A stretch of 64,000 bases of DNA from Aestuariirhabdus litorea (GCF_003864255.1 NZ_QWEZ01000002.1:1054001-1118000), one strand, 5' to 3'. Counted from the stretch's first letter, positions 29,900 through 38,677 are shown. Translations and numbers: made by a program. Notes: generated from the sequence alone by a model not told the origin.

Positions 29900-30829
29900 T
29901 TAGCCCTCTGGGTTTCCGCTTATAAAGCCACGGATGGCGTTGTCTTTGCGTAGAGCACGAATAAACCATTTGAGGGCGCGGCCTTCGCTGCCGCTGCGCC
30001 AGGCGGCGACGGTTTCTATCTGGCTGGGACGTTGGGCATCCCGGGTGTTGAGTTCGACCAGTGCTCCACTGGCCAGCTCCTTGCGGATCGCGGCCCGGGG
30101 CAGGTAGCCCACCCCCAGCCCCTCCTTCTGGGCCAGTATCTTGCTGCGGATATCGGGAACTGTCAGTCGCTGTTGGCGGTCGAGGATGCCGTGGGTGCGC
30201 GGTGGCAGGTGTCGGGAGCTGTCGCGAACCACCACCGATGTGTACTCCCGGATGGTCTCCGGTGCCAGGGGTTGCGAGGCCTCGGTCAGGGGGTGGTCGG
30301 GATGGGTCACAAAGATAAACTCATGGGTGCCCAGTGGAAGGGTGTTGAAGCTCTTGCCGGGACGCGCGCTGGCGCTGGCTCCGATCGCCAGGTCGGCACG
30401 CTTGCAGGTGAGCGCATCCCAGCACCCCATCAGCACTTCGTGGTGCAGCTGTATCTCGACCCCGCTCTGGTGCTGGTTAAAGGCTTGAATTAAAGGGAAT
30501 ACCCGATCAAGGGGAATAATGGAGTCTACCGCGATGGAGAGCCGGGTTTCCCAGCCAGTGGCGGCCTGGCGAGTGGCATCTGCCAGCTCGGCGGTGGCCT
30601 CCAGAATCTGCCGGCCACGCTCCAGCAGCAGCTCGCCGGCCGGCGTCAGGACGGCACGGTGACCCGCTCGGTTGAAGAGGGTGACATCCAGATCCTGCTC
30701 CAGCTTCTGTACGGTGTAGGAGATGGCGGAGGGAACCTTGAACAACTCGTCGGCCGCGGCGGCGAAAGAACCACGACGATTAATGGCGTCGATCACCTGC
30801 AAGGCTTCAATGGTAATGGGGTTGGCCAT
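29900..30829 (-). CDS. LysR family transcriptional regulator
   Basis: A 309-residue LysR-type regulator. The N-terminal helix-turn-helix is at about residues 5-65 (GSFAAAADELFKVPSAISYTVQKLE), followed by a substrate-binding effector domain. The sequence RGSFAAAADELFKVPSAISYT resembles the YhaJ subgroup. It sits 9 bp downstream of a periplasmic-binding-protein gene on the same strand and has AGGAG before its ATG, so the two form an operon. This suggests that the binding protein and regulator respond to a related ligand. Target genes are not evident. Confidence 0.9.
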   Translation of the reverse strand: MANPITIEALQVIDAINRRGSFAAAADELFKVPSAISYTVQKLEQDLDVTLFNRAGHRAVLTPAGELLLERGRQILEATAELADATRQAATGWETRLSIAVDSIIPLDRVFPLIQAFNQHQSGVEIQLHHEVLMGCWDALTCKRADLAIGASASARPGKSFNTLPLGTHEFIFVTHPDHPLTEASQPLAPETIREYTSVVVRDSSRHLPPRTHGILDRQQRLTVPDIRSKILAQKEGLGVGYLPRAAIRKELASGALVELNTRDAQRPSQIETVAAWRSGSEGRALKWFIRALRKDNAIRGFISGNPEG

Positions 30830-30838
30830 GACCGGCTC

Positions 30839-31609
30839 CTAGCGGGGTGAGGTCTGGTTAGCCTGGATTCTGAGGGGTAGCCAGCGCCGCAGCAGGGGCT
30901 CAAGCTCGCCGTTGCCCTGAATCTGCTCGAGAAAGCCGTTGAGCTTTGCCAGCAGCGGCCGGGATGCGGGGGAGACTGCCCAGGCGATCGCCTCCTTGGT
31001 CAGTGGCTGGTTGAGGCTGATCAGTTCATTGAAGGCGCTGTCCTGGGTAATCATCCAACTGGTCTGGGCATCGTGGATCACATAATCAATCTCGCCGGCG
31101 GCCAGCACCGCCAGCGCCTGATCAATGGTATCGAAGGAGAGCATAATGGCCGATGGGTATTCGTTGGTGACCAGCTGCTCGCCGGTGGTTCCGCGCTTGA
31201 CGCCAATCCGGCGCCCGCTGCGGGTCAGCTGCCAAGGCTCCCCCAGCAGCGCGATATTGCGCTGGTGGATAATGGCCATCTGTCCCGTGTGGGTGACCGG
31301 AGCGCTGAAGAGAACGCGCGCAGAGCGTTCGGGGGTAATGCTGATACCGGACATGGCCAGGTCGATGCTGCCACTTTCCAGTGCGGGTATCAGGTCGGGG
31401 AAGGGCATCACCCGGAACTCAACCGGCTGTCCGAGGAAGTGACCCAGTTGGTGGGCCAGGTCGATCTCGAGTCCGCTCAGCTTCCCCTCCTGCTGGAGAC
31501 TGAAGGGGGGGTATTGGCCCGAGGTGCCCACCCTCAAGCCGGCCGCCTGAAGGGTGATCGGAAGCAGGAAAGTCAGCAGCAGCAGGTAACGGAGGTAGGG
31601 GCGTCTCAA
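30839..31609 (-). CDS. Periplasmic amino-acid-type solute-binding protein (PBPb)
   Basis: A 256-residue family-3 solute-binding protein with an N-terminal signal peptide (LRYLLLLTFLLPITLQAAG). The mature start LRVGTSGQYPPFS, SGLEIDLAHQLG, and the ligand-loop DLAMSGISITPERS are typical of polar amino-acid binders. A TTG start at 31609 is required, since an in-frame stop is only 22 bases upstream and no ATG follows nearby. GGAG lies 9 bases upstream. No permease or ATPase genes adjoin it, so it is an orphan binding protein or a sensor partner. Confidence 0.85.
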   Translation of the reverse strand: MRRPYLRYLLLLTFLLPITLQAAGLRVGTSGQYPPFSLQQEGKLSGLEIDLAHQLGHFLGQPVEFRVMPFPDLIPALESGSIDLAMSGISITPERSARVLFSAPVTHTGQMAIIHQRNIALLGEPWQLTRSGRRIGVKRGTTGEQLVTNEYPSAIMLSFDTIDQALAVLAAGEIDYVIHDAQTSWMITQDSAFNELISLNQPLTKEAIAWAVSPASRPLLAKLNGFLEQIQGNGELEPLLRRWLPLRIQANQTSPR

Positions 31610-31911
31610 AAGGGGGACTCCATGGGATGATCATTGATTAGATAATACCTATCCTTCAACCAGTTACCAGCGCCTGGCGTGGAATTCGGCGGATGTGAGT
31701 CGTACAATGGCGCCCCTGTATCCGGGTGGTGTTCGGTCGACTGAGCGGGAAGGGCCTATACTTGACGAGCCCTCTGCGGTAGTTATGTGGGTCCCCGAAA
31801 CGACCGGTGCCCGGATGCGCCGCAGCTTGCTGCGGTAGCCATCCATGGGGGAGGTGCGAGCAGCGGCCGCCAGAGCCGCCCCGTGCACACATGCCTAGAG
31901 CGGAGAGATTG
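31610..31911. other. 302-bp divergent intergenic region
   Basis: This gap separates the minus-strand binding-protein/LysR pair from tesB. A weak candidate promoter toward tesB reads TTGACG, 16-bp spacer, TATGTG near 31759-31786. ORFs through it have no family-like sequence. I see no terminator or clear operator. Confidence 0.4.
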
Positions 31912-32775
31912 ATGAGCCAGCAGCTGAATGAATTGCTTGAACTTCTCAAGCTGGAAAAGATAGAGGAAAACCTGTTTCGGGGACAAAGCCAGGATCTTGG
32001 GTTCCCCAATGTGTTTGGCGGGCAGGTAATGGGGCAGGCCTTGTCGGCTGCCAAGCAGACGGTGGACGAAAGCCGTTCGGTCCACTCCTTCCACAGTTAT
32101 TTTCTGCGCCCGGGTAATACCCATAAGCCGATTGTGTATGAGGTGGACTGCATCCGCGATGGTAAGAGCTTTACGACCCGGCGGGTGGTGGCGATCCAGA
32201 ACGGGAACCCCATCTTTTTCATGTCGGCTTCCTTTCAGGTGGATGAGCCGGGCTTCGACCACCAGGCGGCGATGCCCGATGTGGAGGGTCCCGACAACCT
32301 GCAGACCAAAACCGACCTGTACCGGCAGTATGAGCACCTGATTCCGGAACCGGTGCGTGAAAAGCTGGTGTGCGAGCGGCCCATTGAGGCTCGCCCCCTG
32401 AACCCGCAAAATATGGTGGACCCCAAGGTAATGGAGGCCAAGAGCTTTATCTGGTGTCGAGCCGTGGGGGCGATGCCCGATGACCTGCGTATTCACAAAT
32501 ACCTGCTGGCCTACGCCTCGGATTTCGATTTTCTCCCGGTTGCGCTCAACCCCCACGGTGAGAGCTTCTGGCGACCCCATATGCAGGTGGCCACCATCGA
32601 CCATGCCATGTGGTTCCATCGCCCTTTCCGCTTCGACGACTGGCTGCTCTACGTGGTCGATAGTCCCAGCGCCTGTGGTGCCCGAGGGTTGGTGCGTGGC
32701 CAGTATTTCAACCAGCAGGGAGAGCTGGTCGCCTCGACCATCCAGGAGGGGCTGATTCGGAACCGAAAGGGGTAG
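31912..32775 (+). CDS. tesB: Acyl-CoA thioesterase II
   Basis: A 287-residue TesB-type double hot-dog thioesterase that hydrolyses medium and long acyl-CoA in the cytosol. Family segments are the N-terminal LLELLKLEKIEENLFRG, FGGQVMGQAL, HSFHSYFLRPG, the catalytic-region DFDFLPVAL, and SLDHAMWFHRPFR-like ATIDHAMWFHRPFRFDDW. I start at the ATG at 31912, with GGAGAG just upstream; the longer frame adds 35 residues with no match. The HAD gene follows after 2 bp, so the two are co-translated. Confidence 0.95.
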   Translation: MSQQLNELLELLKLEKIEENLFRGQSQDLGFPNVFGGQVMGQALSAAKQTVDESRSVHSFHSYFLRPGNTHKPIVYEVDCIRDGKSFTTRRVVAIQNGNPIFFMSASFQVDEPGFDHQAAMPDVEGPDNLQTKTDLYRQYEHLIPEPVREKLVCERPIEARPLNPQNMVDPKVMEAKSFIWCRAVGAMPDDLRIHKYLLAYASDFDFLPVALNPHGESFWRPHMQVATIDHAMWFHRPFRFDDWLLYVVDSPSACGARGLVRGQYFNQQGELVASTIQEGLIRNRKG

Positions 32776-32777
32776 CC

Positions 32778-33395
32778 ATGTCCCCAGACCACCTCTCCCG
32801 CAAGCGCCTGTGGGTGTTTGACCTCGACGGTACCCTGACTCGCCCTGTCCATGATTTTGCGGCGATCCGACGGGTATTGGGGGTGCCCCCCCAGGAGGAT
32901 ATCATCGCTTACCTCGACCAGCTGCCGGCGGAGGAGTCCCGCCGGCGCCACCGCCAGCTGCAGCAGATTGAGTACGAGCTGGCCTGTCAGAGCGAGGCTG
33001 CGCCCGGTGTTGTGGAGTGCCTTCGGTGGCTGGCGCGTAACGCCGAGCTGGGGGTCCTGACCCGCAACACCCGCGACCATGCCCTTCTCTCACTTGAGGC
33101 GATCGGTGTGGGTGAGCTGTTTGCCGCAGACGCGGTACTGGGTCGGGAGTGTGCTCCCCCCAAGCCCGCTCCCGATGGAATCTGTCAACTGATGGCGCGG
33201 GTGGGAGCGACCCCGGTGCAGTCGGTCATGGTGGGGGATTTTGTGCATGACCTGAGGGCCGGGCGCTCAGCGGGGGTCACCACTGTACACGTCGATTTCA
33301 GGGGGCTGTTTGAGTGGGCGGAGCTGGCGGACCACCGCTTTGATGACTTCTCGCAGCTGCATGCATTCCTGCTGGGTGGGGTCCCTGAGCCCTGA
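32778..33395 (+). CDS. HAD-superfamily hydrolase
   Basis: A 205-residue HAD phosphatase with nucleophile motif VFDLDGTLT (residues 13-21), motif II threonine in LGVLTRNTRD, a lysine in PPKPAPDG, and motif IV VGDFVHDLRAG. The small helical cap between motifs I and II fits the subfamily IA phosphoglycolate-phosphatase-like group. Substrate is unknown. It begins 2 bp after tesB, indicating a two-gene operon. Confidence 0.88.
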   Translation: MSPDHLSRKRLWVFDLDGTLTRPVHDFAAIRRVLGVPPQEDIIAYLDQLPAEESRRRHRQLQQIEYELACQSEAAPGVVECLRWLARNAELGVLTRNTRDHALLSLEAIGVGELFAADAVLGRECAPPKPAPDGICQLMARVGATPVQSVMVGDFVHDLRAGRSAGVTTVHVDFRGLFEWAELADHRFDDFSQLHAFLLGGVPEP

Positions 33396-33407
33396 GGCGC
33401 GTGCCTA

Positions 33408-33420
33408 TCAAATTATTTGA
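33408..33420. promoter_or_regulatory. Palindrome upstream of azoR
   Basis: TCAAAT-T-ATTTGA is a perfect 13-bp palindrome about 92 bp upstream of the azoR start. It is AT-rich in a GC-rich background. It could be a MarR- or LysR-type operator; no regulator gene is adjacent. Confidence 0.35.
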
Positions 33421-33511
33421 ATAAGTTGCTCGTTTCTTTCCGCTATCGCTTTTTCTGTGTGCTCTTAGAATAGCGCCATGATCCATTCCACCGGATAACA
33501 GAGAGGGTGAT

Positions 33512-34114
33512 ATGTCCAACCTATTGGTAATCAACAGCAGCCTGCGCAGTCAGGGTGCCAACTCAACCGCACTGACCGAAAACTTCCTGCAGCAGTGGCG
33601 CCTGCAACATCCCCGGGACCAGATTGTCCAGCGCGATATGGCCACCGACCCCATCCCCCATCTGGATGAGGCGATGGTGGGTGCCTTCTTCACTCCCGCC
33701 GACCAGCGCACCGATGCCCAGCAGGCACTGGTCAAGCGCTCCGACGACCTGGTGCGGGAGCTGCAGGAGGCGGATGTGCTGGTGTTGGGGGTACCGATGT
33801 ACAACTTCGGGATTCCCTCCACCCTCAAGGCCTGGATCGACCACGTGGCCCGCGCCGGTTTGACATTTACCTACACCGAACAGGGTCCCAAAGGGTTGCT
33901 GGAAGGTAAAACCGCCTACATCCTGGCGGCCCGCGGTGGACGCTACCAGGGCACCCCTATGGATACCCAGAGCGCTTATCTGCGGGATGTGTTGGGCTTT
34001 ATCGGCATAACCGATGTGCACTTTGTCTACGCCGAAGGACTCAATATGGGGGAGGAGAGCTTCTCGGAGGGGGTCTCTGGAGCCGATTCCCAGATCAACG
34101 CGCTGCTGGCCTGA
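33512..34114 (+). CDS. azoR: FMN-dependent NADH-azoreductase
   Basis: A 200-residue flavodoxin-fold quinone/azo reductase. The FMN phosphate loop NSSLRSQGANST is at residues 8-19. The conserved VPMYNFGIPSTLKAWIDHVARAG is intact near residues 94-115, and the ARGG motif (LAARGGRYQG) near 142. It reduces quinones and azo compounds with NADH in the cytosol. RBS AGAGGG lies 7 bases before the ATG. A terminator follows. Confidence 0.94.
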   Translation: MSNLLVINSSLRSQGANSTALTENFLQQWRLQHPRDQIVQRDMATDPIPHLDEAMVGAFFTPADQRTDAQQALVKRSDDLVRELQEADVLVLGVPMYNFGIPSTLKAWIDHVARAGLTFTYTEQGPKGLLEGKTAYILAARGGRYQGTPMDTQSAYLRDVLGFIGITDVHFVYAEGLNMGEESFSEGVSGADSQINALLA

Positions 34115-34134
34115 TTCAAGCGGTGCCCGCCGTT

Positions 34135-34163
34135 AAAAGGCCACCTCCGGGTGGCCTTTTTTT
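34135..34163. terminator. Bidirectional terminator between azoR and the tetraheme cytochrome gene
   Basis: An A4 run, GGCCACC, TCCG loop, GGTGGCC, then T7. It lies between two convergent genes. Confidence 0.92.
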
Positions 34164-34217
34164 GTGATGGATTACTGGCTGGCTGTGTTTGGCTAGCCAG
34201 CCGCGGGAGGACCCCTT

Positions 34218-35528
34218 TCAGGGTTGCGTAGGCTCCTTGCCGTGCAGGATTTTGGGCCAGTAGGTGGAGAAGTTAAACTCCGGGCTGTGGGAGGCGTTGT
34301 GGCACTGGCGGCAGGTGGACTCATCCGGTTTGGGGGTGGCCAGCGCCACTTTGCCGGCGGATTCGGCGTGCTCGCGCCCGGCACCGTGGCAGTTCTCGCA
34401 CTGCACATTGGCCAGCTGCGGGGTAGTGAACTGGTCGAGGTAGCCCCCCTCAACCCCCAACCCGACCGTATGGCACTGCAGGCACTCCGGGTCGTAGGAT
34501 TTTCCCACCGCCTGCAGGTCGGCGATTGCCTTGGCGTGTTCGCTGCCCTGCCAGGTCTTGCCGCTTTGGGGGTGACAGAGAGCGCACTGCTGATTGCCAA
34601 CGAAGGGGCTGGTGCCCTCCATGCGCGCTTTCCGCTGTTCGACCCGCTGCTGGTAGAACTGCTTGATCTCTTCGTTGTAGTCGCTGTACCACTGGGCCAG
34701 CTCGGGGGCGTCGGGGACGCTGGGCGGCAGGGTGATCACCTGGTGCTGCCACTGCTGAATGCGCCCCTCGGGGCTGATCTCCAGACTCAGCCTGCCGAGG
34801 CGCATACCTCGCGAGCCCGGTTGGACCACCAGGGTCTGCCCCAGCTGCTGGGGCTCACCCACCTGTTCGTAGAGGGGTTCGATCAGCAGCAGGTCGATCA
34901 GCGCCAGGGGAAGGGTCTGCTGCGCTTGCTGCCTGCTCAGGGTGGTGCCCACCACTGTGGTTTCGCCCCGCTCGCGGGCCGCCTTCAGTGCCTCGGCCAG
35001 TGCAGTGGGGACGGTCTCGACCTTGCGGTTGGTTTCGCCCATCTGGCGGTAGGGAGAGGTGAGGGGGTCGAGCCACTGGAAATAGCGAAAGCGGGCCTGG
35101 GATCGCTGGATGAGCACTGAGGGGGCAAACTCATCCCCTTCCCAGTTACTGGCCACCCAGGGGAGTTGGGCACTTTTGAGGGCATCGAAGCCATAGGCCA
35201 GGTCGGTCCACTGTAACCCCACTGCATCGTACTTGAGCTGTTCGATGGCGGCGAGAATATAGCGGTTCTTGATCTTGTTGCTGGTCATCTGTGCCGACAG
35301 CAGGCCGCCGGCCGTAATAGCGACCAGCTCGCTGTCCTGTTGGCGCAGTTCGCCCAGGGCGGTGGCCCGGCGTTTTAATCCACCCATATCGCCCGCCTCG
35401 GAACAGCCGCAGGGCTCCAGCTCGCCGTCCATATTGCCGGAGTAAACCAGCGTGATCGATGCTGCCAGGCTGCTGCTTGCGATCAAGGTGAGGAGCAGGG
35501 TAAGGGCAAGGCGAAGTGTCTGCGTCAT
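34218..35528 (-). CDS. Secreted tetraheme c-type cytochrome fused to a UshA-like domain
   Basis: A 436-residue exported protein: signal peptide to about residue 23, then a 5'-nucleotidase/UshA-like domain to about 290, then a cytochrome c554-like region with CxxCH motifs at about 315 (CALCH), 349 (CLQCH), 377 (CENCH) and 406 (CRQCH). The N-terminal domain keeps the outline of metallophosphoesterases, but their metal ligands look replaced: the usual TND-H block reads SGNMDG, the GD block reads AGG, and the GNHE block reads LQWTD. A conserved ELEPCGC motif (Cys40, Cys42) is present instead. Related UshA-like proteins exist, some with selenocysteine at the CGC. It presumably transfers electrons in the periplasm; substrate is unknown. 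Confidence 0.8.
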   Translation of the reverse strand: MTQTLRLALTLLLTLIASSSLAASITLVYSGNMDGELEPCGCSEAGDMGGLKRRATALGELRQQDSELVAITAGGLLSAQMTSNKIKNRYILAAIEQLKYDAVGLQWTDLAYGFDALKSAQLPWVASNWEGDEFAPSVLIQRSQARFRYFQWLDPLTSPYRQMGETNRKVETVPTALAEALKAARERGETTVVGTTLSRQQAQQTLPLALIDLLLIEPLYEQVGEPQQLGQTLVVQPGSRGMRLGRLSLEISPEGRIQQWQHQVITLPPSVPDAPELAQWYSDYNEEIKQFYQQRVEQRKARMEGTSPFVGNQQCALCHPQSGKTWQGSEHAKAIADLQAVGKSYDPECLQCHTVGLGVEGGYLDQFTTPQLANVQCENCHGAGREHAESAGKVALATPKPDESTCRQCHNASHSPEFNFSTYWPKILHGKEPTQP

Positions 35529-35659
35529 GGGGGGATCGATCCGTCATCTGTATTGCGCGCAGTGTAGTCCTGGCCTTAGGGGTTGTCATCCGTTGATAGG
35601 GGCATCAGCCGGGAGGCTGTGGTAGATTTAGGTGACAATGATCGAATCAGAGGTGATAA

Positions 35660-36739
35660 ATGGAGTGGATCACCCGCTGGGCCATGACAGTGGTGGTGGG
35701 GCTGGTGGCGTCGGCTGTTGCGGCCGCACAGGAGCCCGTGCACGGGGTGGTGCTGCAGTATCACCACGTCGACGACAACACCCCCTATGTGACCTCGACG
35801 CGACTCAAGGATTTCCGCGCACAACTCGATTACATCGACCGGCACGGTTTTAGTGTCTGGTCGTTGCCACGGCTGGTGGCGGCCCTGCAGCAAGGGGACG
35901 CTGTTCCCGACCGGGTGGTGGCGATCACCTTTGATGATGCTTACCTGTCGATCTACGAGAATGCTTTTCCGCTGCTGAAGCAGCGTAATTGGCCCTTCAC
36001 GGTGTTCGTCAGCACCGATTTTGTCGATGCCGGAGCGCGTCTCAGCCTCTCCTGGCCACAGCTGCGCGAGATGGTGGCGGCGGGCGCCACGGTGGGCAAC
36101 CATACCCGCACTCATCTCCACATTCCCAGGCTGGAGGCGGGGGAGAGCGACCCGCAAAGACTGCAGCGGGTGCGTGACGAGGTGGTGGGTGCCCAGCAGC
36201 GTATCGATCAGGAGTTGGGGGAGCAGCCCAGGCTGCTGGCTTACCCCTACGGAGAGGTCGATAGCGCGGCCAGAGAACTGGTTGAGGCGTTGGGCTACGT
36301 CGCTTTTGGCCAGCAGTCGGGTGCCATGGGGACGCAGTCGGATTTTGCCTTCCTGCCACGCTTTCCCGCCTCGGGTGCCTACGCCGGGGTGGATGACCTG
36401 GCGGTCAAACTCTGGTCTCTGCCTCTGCCTGTGGTGGCGGAAACCCCGGCCTCCATGGTGTTGCCGGAGGCGGAACTGCGCCCCCGGCTGGAACTGCAGC
36501 TGGCCCCGGGCGCCTACCGTGACCACCAGCTTGCCTGTTTTGCCAGTGGCCAGGGGCGCATGCCGGTTCAGGTGGATCGGATCAGTGTCGGGGGCGAGGA
36601 ACGTATACGGGTCACTGTGCGGGCAGAGCAAGGCCTGGAGCCCGGGCGCAGTCGCTATAACTGTACCGCCCCGGATCTGCGCGGCCAGCGCTACTACTGG
36701 TACTCCAAGCCCTGGCTGCGTACCGGGTACTGGGATTAG
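35660..36739 (+). CDS. Secreted polysaccharide deacetylase family protein
   Basis: A 359-residue protein with an N-terminal signal peptide (about residues 1-23, cut after AVAA). The NodB-type carbohydrate esterase 4 domain has motif 1 TFDDAY, motif 2 HTRTHLHI (metal histidines), and motif 3 LAYPYGEVD. The PgaB-like block VLQYHHVDDNTP precedes motif 1. It probably removes N-acetyl groups from an envelope or exopolysaccharide amino sugar in the periplasm. The last 120 residues form an unassigned beta-rich domain. No pga or other polysaccharide genes are adjacent, so the substrate is unclear. Confidence 0.87.
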   Translation: MEWITRWAMTVVVGLVASAVAAAQEPVHGVVLQYHHVDDNTPYVTSTRLKDFRAQLDYIDRHGFSVWSLPRLVAALQQGDAVPDRVVAITFDDAYLSIYENAFPLLKQRNWPFTVFVSTDFVDAGARLSLSWPQLREMVAAGATVGNHTRTHLHIPRLEAGESDPQRLQRVRDEVVGAQQRIDQELGEQPRLLAYPYGEVDSAARELVEALGYVAFGQQSGAMGTQSDFAFLPRFPASGAYAGVDDLAVKLWSLPLPVVAETPASMVLPEAELRPRLELQLAPGAYRDHQLACFASGQGRMPVQVDRISVGGEERIRVTVRAEQGLEPGRSRYNCTAPDLRGQRYYWYSKPWLRTGYWD

Positions 36740-36839
36740 GCCGGATCTCTCCTCCACTTTCGGCTAAGGGAGGGTTGCTCGTGTTCCGTGGTTGTGTGAG
36801 TCTGTTTCTTTTCTAATCGGATTCGGCTGGGTTTCTCCT

Positions 36840-37718
36840 ATGGTTTTTGAGCGTGTACTGCTAACGGTTGCGCCGCTGGTCATTATTGTCGCGGCGGGCT
36901 ATCTCTACGGGCGTTTCCAGAAGCCCGATATCAGTGCTGCCAACAAAATGAACATGGATCTCTTTTGCCCGGCGCTGATCCTGTCGGTGATGTCGGCCAA
37001 AAGCTTTGAGCCGGCGGCCTATGGCAACCTGATGCTCGGTTGTGTGATTGTGGTGCTGGGGTCCGGTTTGCTGTTGTGGCCGATTGCTCGTCTGGCCGGC
37101 TTCAACCCCCGCGCCTTTCTCCCCCCCATGATGTTCAACAACTCAGGCAACATGGGAATCCCACTGATTGTGCTGGCCTTTGGCGAAGAGGCGATGGCAG
37201 TAGGGGTGGTGCTGTTTATCGTGGAGATGGTGCTGCACTTTACGGTCGGGCTCTATGTGATCGATCACCGTACCCGGCTGATCAATATTCTGCGCATTCC
37301 CATGATTCTGGCGACCATTGCGGGCCTGGCCCTCAGCCTGTTGGATCTCAGTATCCCTCAGTGGTTCTCGGTGCCGGTCGATATGCTGGGGCAGATCTGT
37401 ATCCCCCTGATGATGTTTTCCCTGGGGGTGCGACTGTGCTCGGTGGACCTCACCGATTGGCGGATTGGTCTGGCCGGAGCCATCGCTTGCCCCCTGAGTG
37501 GCGTCATCTGCGCGGCCTTCGCGCTGGTCTGGTTGCCCCTGAGCCCGCTGGAAAGTGCCGCCTTGATGGTGTTCGGGGCGCTGCCGCCGGCGGTGCTCAA
37601 CTACATGGTGGCTGAGCAGTACAAGCTGGAGCCGGCGCGGGTGGCCTCAATCGTCATGCTGGGTAACCTGGCCAGCCTGGTCACCATTCCATTGGTGCTG
37701 ACCTACGTGCTGAGTTGA
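36840..37718 (+). CDS. AEC family (auxin efflux carrier-like) transporter
   Basis: A 292-residue inner-membrane protein with about ten hydrophobic segments. Conserved FNNSGNMGIPL sits in the fourth segment, and a second half-repeat ends with ALPPAVLNYMVAEQY, both AEC hallmarks. Bacterial members carry organic acids such as malonate or malate. I start at the ATG at 36840, which gives the usual MVFERVLLTVAPL N-terminal helix; the ORF could extend 16 residues further. No strong Shine-Dalgarno sequence is seen. Confidence 0.88.
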   Translation: MVFERVLLTVAPLVIIVAAGYLYGRFQKPDISAANKMNMDLFCPALILSVMSAKSFEPAAYGNLMLGCVIVVLGSGLLLWPIARLAGFNPRAFLPPMMFNNSGNMGIPLIVLAFGEEAMAVGVVLFIVEMVLHFTVGLYVIDHRTRLINILRIPMILATIAGLALSLLDLSIPQWFSVPVDMLGQICIPLMMFSLGVRLCSVDLTDWRIGLAGAIACPLSGVICAAFALVWLPLSPLESAALMVFGALPPAVLNYMVAEQYKLEPARVASIVMLGNLASLVTIPLVLTYVLS

Positions 37719-37886
37719 CGCCCCCCATGGGCTGGACGCTGGAGCGAATATTGATCTGTATCGATCTTTTATGCTCTATTGGCTGCTATGCTCAGTGACT
37801 GGTGAGTCATACCCGCTGTCAGTTCAGGACACTAAGCGCCCCAGCCCCACATCGCAGGGGCCGAGGCCGTAACAGGAGAATGGAAT

Positions 37887-38366
37887 ATGTTGCCCGAAGT
37901 CAAAACCATCATCTACGCCACCTCGCTGGGTAAGCACACTCGTCCGGTGTTTCGCCAGGCGATCAAAATGGCGCAGGCCTATAACGCCCGTATCATCATG
38001 ATCCATGCCCTGGAGCCGGTGAGTGACTTTGTGCACGCCATGGTGAGCTCCTACCTGCCGGAAGGTAAGGCCGCTGAGCTGCGCAAAGAGGGTGAGGAGC
38101 GCATTCTCCAGCAGATGAAGCAGCGGGTTGAGAAGTTTTATGAGGAGGAGATGAGTGACCTGCCCGACGTCGGTAACCTGGTCTCCCACCGGGTGGTGGC
38201 GGAAAGTAACCTGGTGGACCTCGTGATGCGTACCATCGAGAAGTTTGATGGCGATATGGTGGTGTTGGGTTGCCAGAACAGTTTTGGCCACCACAGCCAG
38301 ACGGCAGCCCAGCTGGTTCGCCACAGCCCGGTGCCGGTATTGGTGGTGCCCAATAACCCCACCTGA
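37887..38366 (+). CDS. Universal stress protein (UspA family)
   Basis: A 159-residue single-domain UspA-fold protein. The N-terminal IIYATSLGKHT and C-terminal VVLGCQNSFGHHSQTAAQLVRHSPVPVLVV fit the family. The usual ATP-binding G2xG9xGS/T pattern is altered: GCQNS-FGHHSQTA lacks the GxxGRG loop, so nucleotide binding is doubtful. RBS AGGAG lies upstream. It stands alone between the AEC transporter and the liv operon and ends in a hairpin terminator. Confidence 0.9.
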   Translation: MLPEVKTIIYATSLGKHTRPVFRQAIKMAQAYNARIIMIHALEPVSDFVHAMVSSYLPEGKAAELRKEGEERILQQMKQRVEKFYEEEMSDLPDVGNLVSHRVVAESNLVDLVMRTIEKFDGDMVVLGCQNSFGHHSQTAAQLVRHSPVPVLVVPNNPT

Positions 38367-38391
38367 TCACTGTCGCTACAATAGACAGTGA
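38367..38391. other. Hairpin at the usp 3' end
   Basis: TCACTGTC and GACAGTGA make a perfect 8-bp inverted repeat with a 9-base loop, directly at the usp stop codon. No T-run follows. It may protect the mRNA end together with the terminator downstream. Confidence 0.45.
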
Positions 38392-38396
38392 ATAAC

Positions 38397-38431
38397 ACGC
38401 CAGCGTCCTCCGGGTCGCTGGCGTTCTGTTT
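38397..38431 (+). terminator. Terminator after usp
   Basis: ACGCCAGCG and CGCTGGCGT form a 9-bp stem with a 10-base loop, followed by a broken T-run (TCTGTTTT). The 311-bp usp-livJ gap also holds, near 38610, an ACTATACAG -10-like box before livJ and otherwise nothing I can assign. Confidence 0.7.
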
Positions 38432-38677
38432 TAAGCGCCGGCGAACAGAATGCCGGGCGGCTCCCTCCCCTTGGCTGGCTTGGCGCTGATCGCCTTGAAT
38501 CGAGCCCATAAATCAGGCTATATAGGCTCAGGTTATAGATGCGCCGCCTACCCTTTTTAAAATCTATTAAAAAGATGGGGCAGCGGACTGCTATTGGGTG
38601 CTAAATCCCTTACTATACAGTCCGTTATGCATTGACCTCGAACAAAACCAATTAGATCGATAACGAGAACGAAGACA

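Noticed and set aside
31807-31911. A 35-residue N-terminal extension of TesB
   Set aside because: The extra residues do not resemble any TesB start, and a good ribosome site precedes the ATG at 31912.
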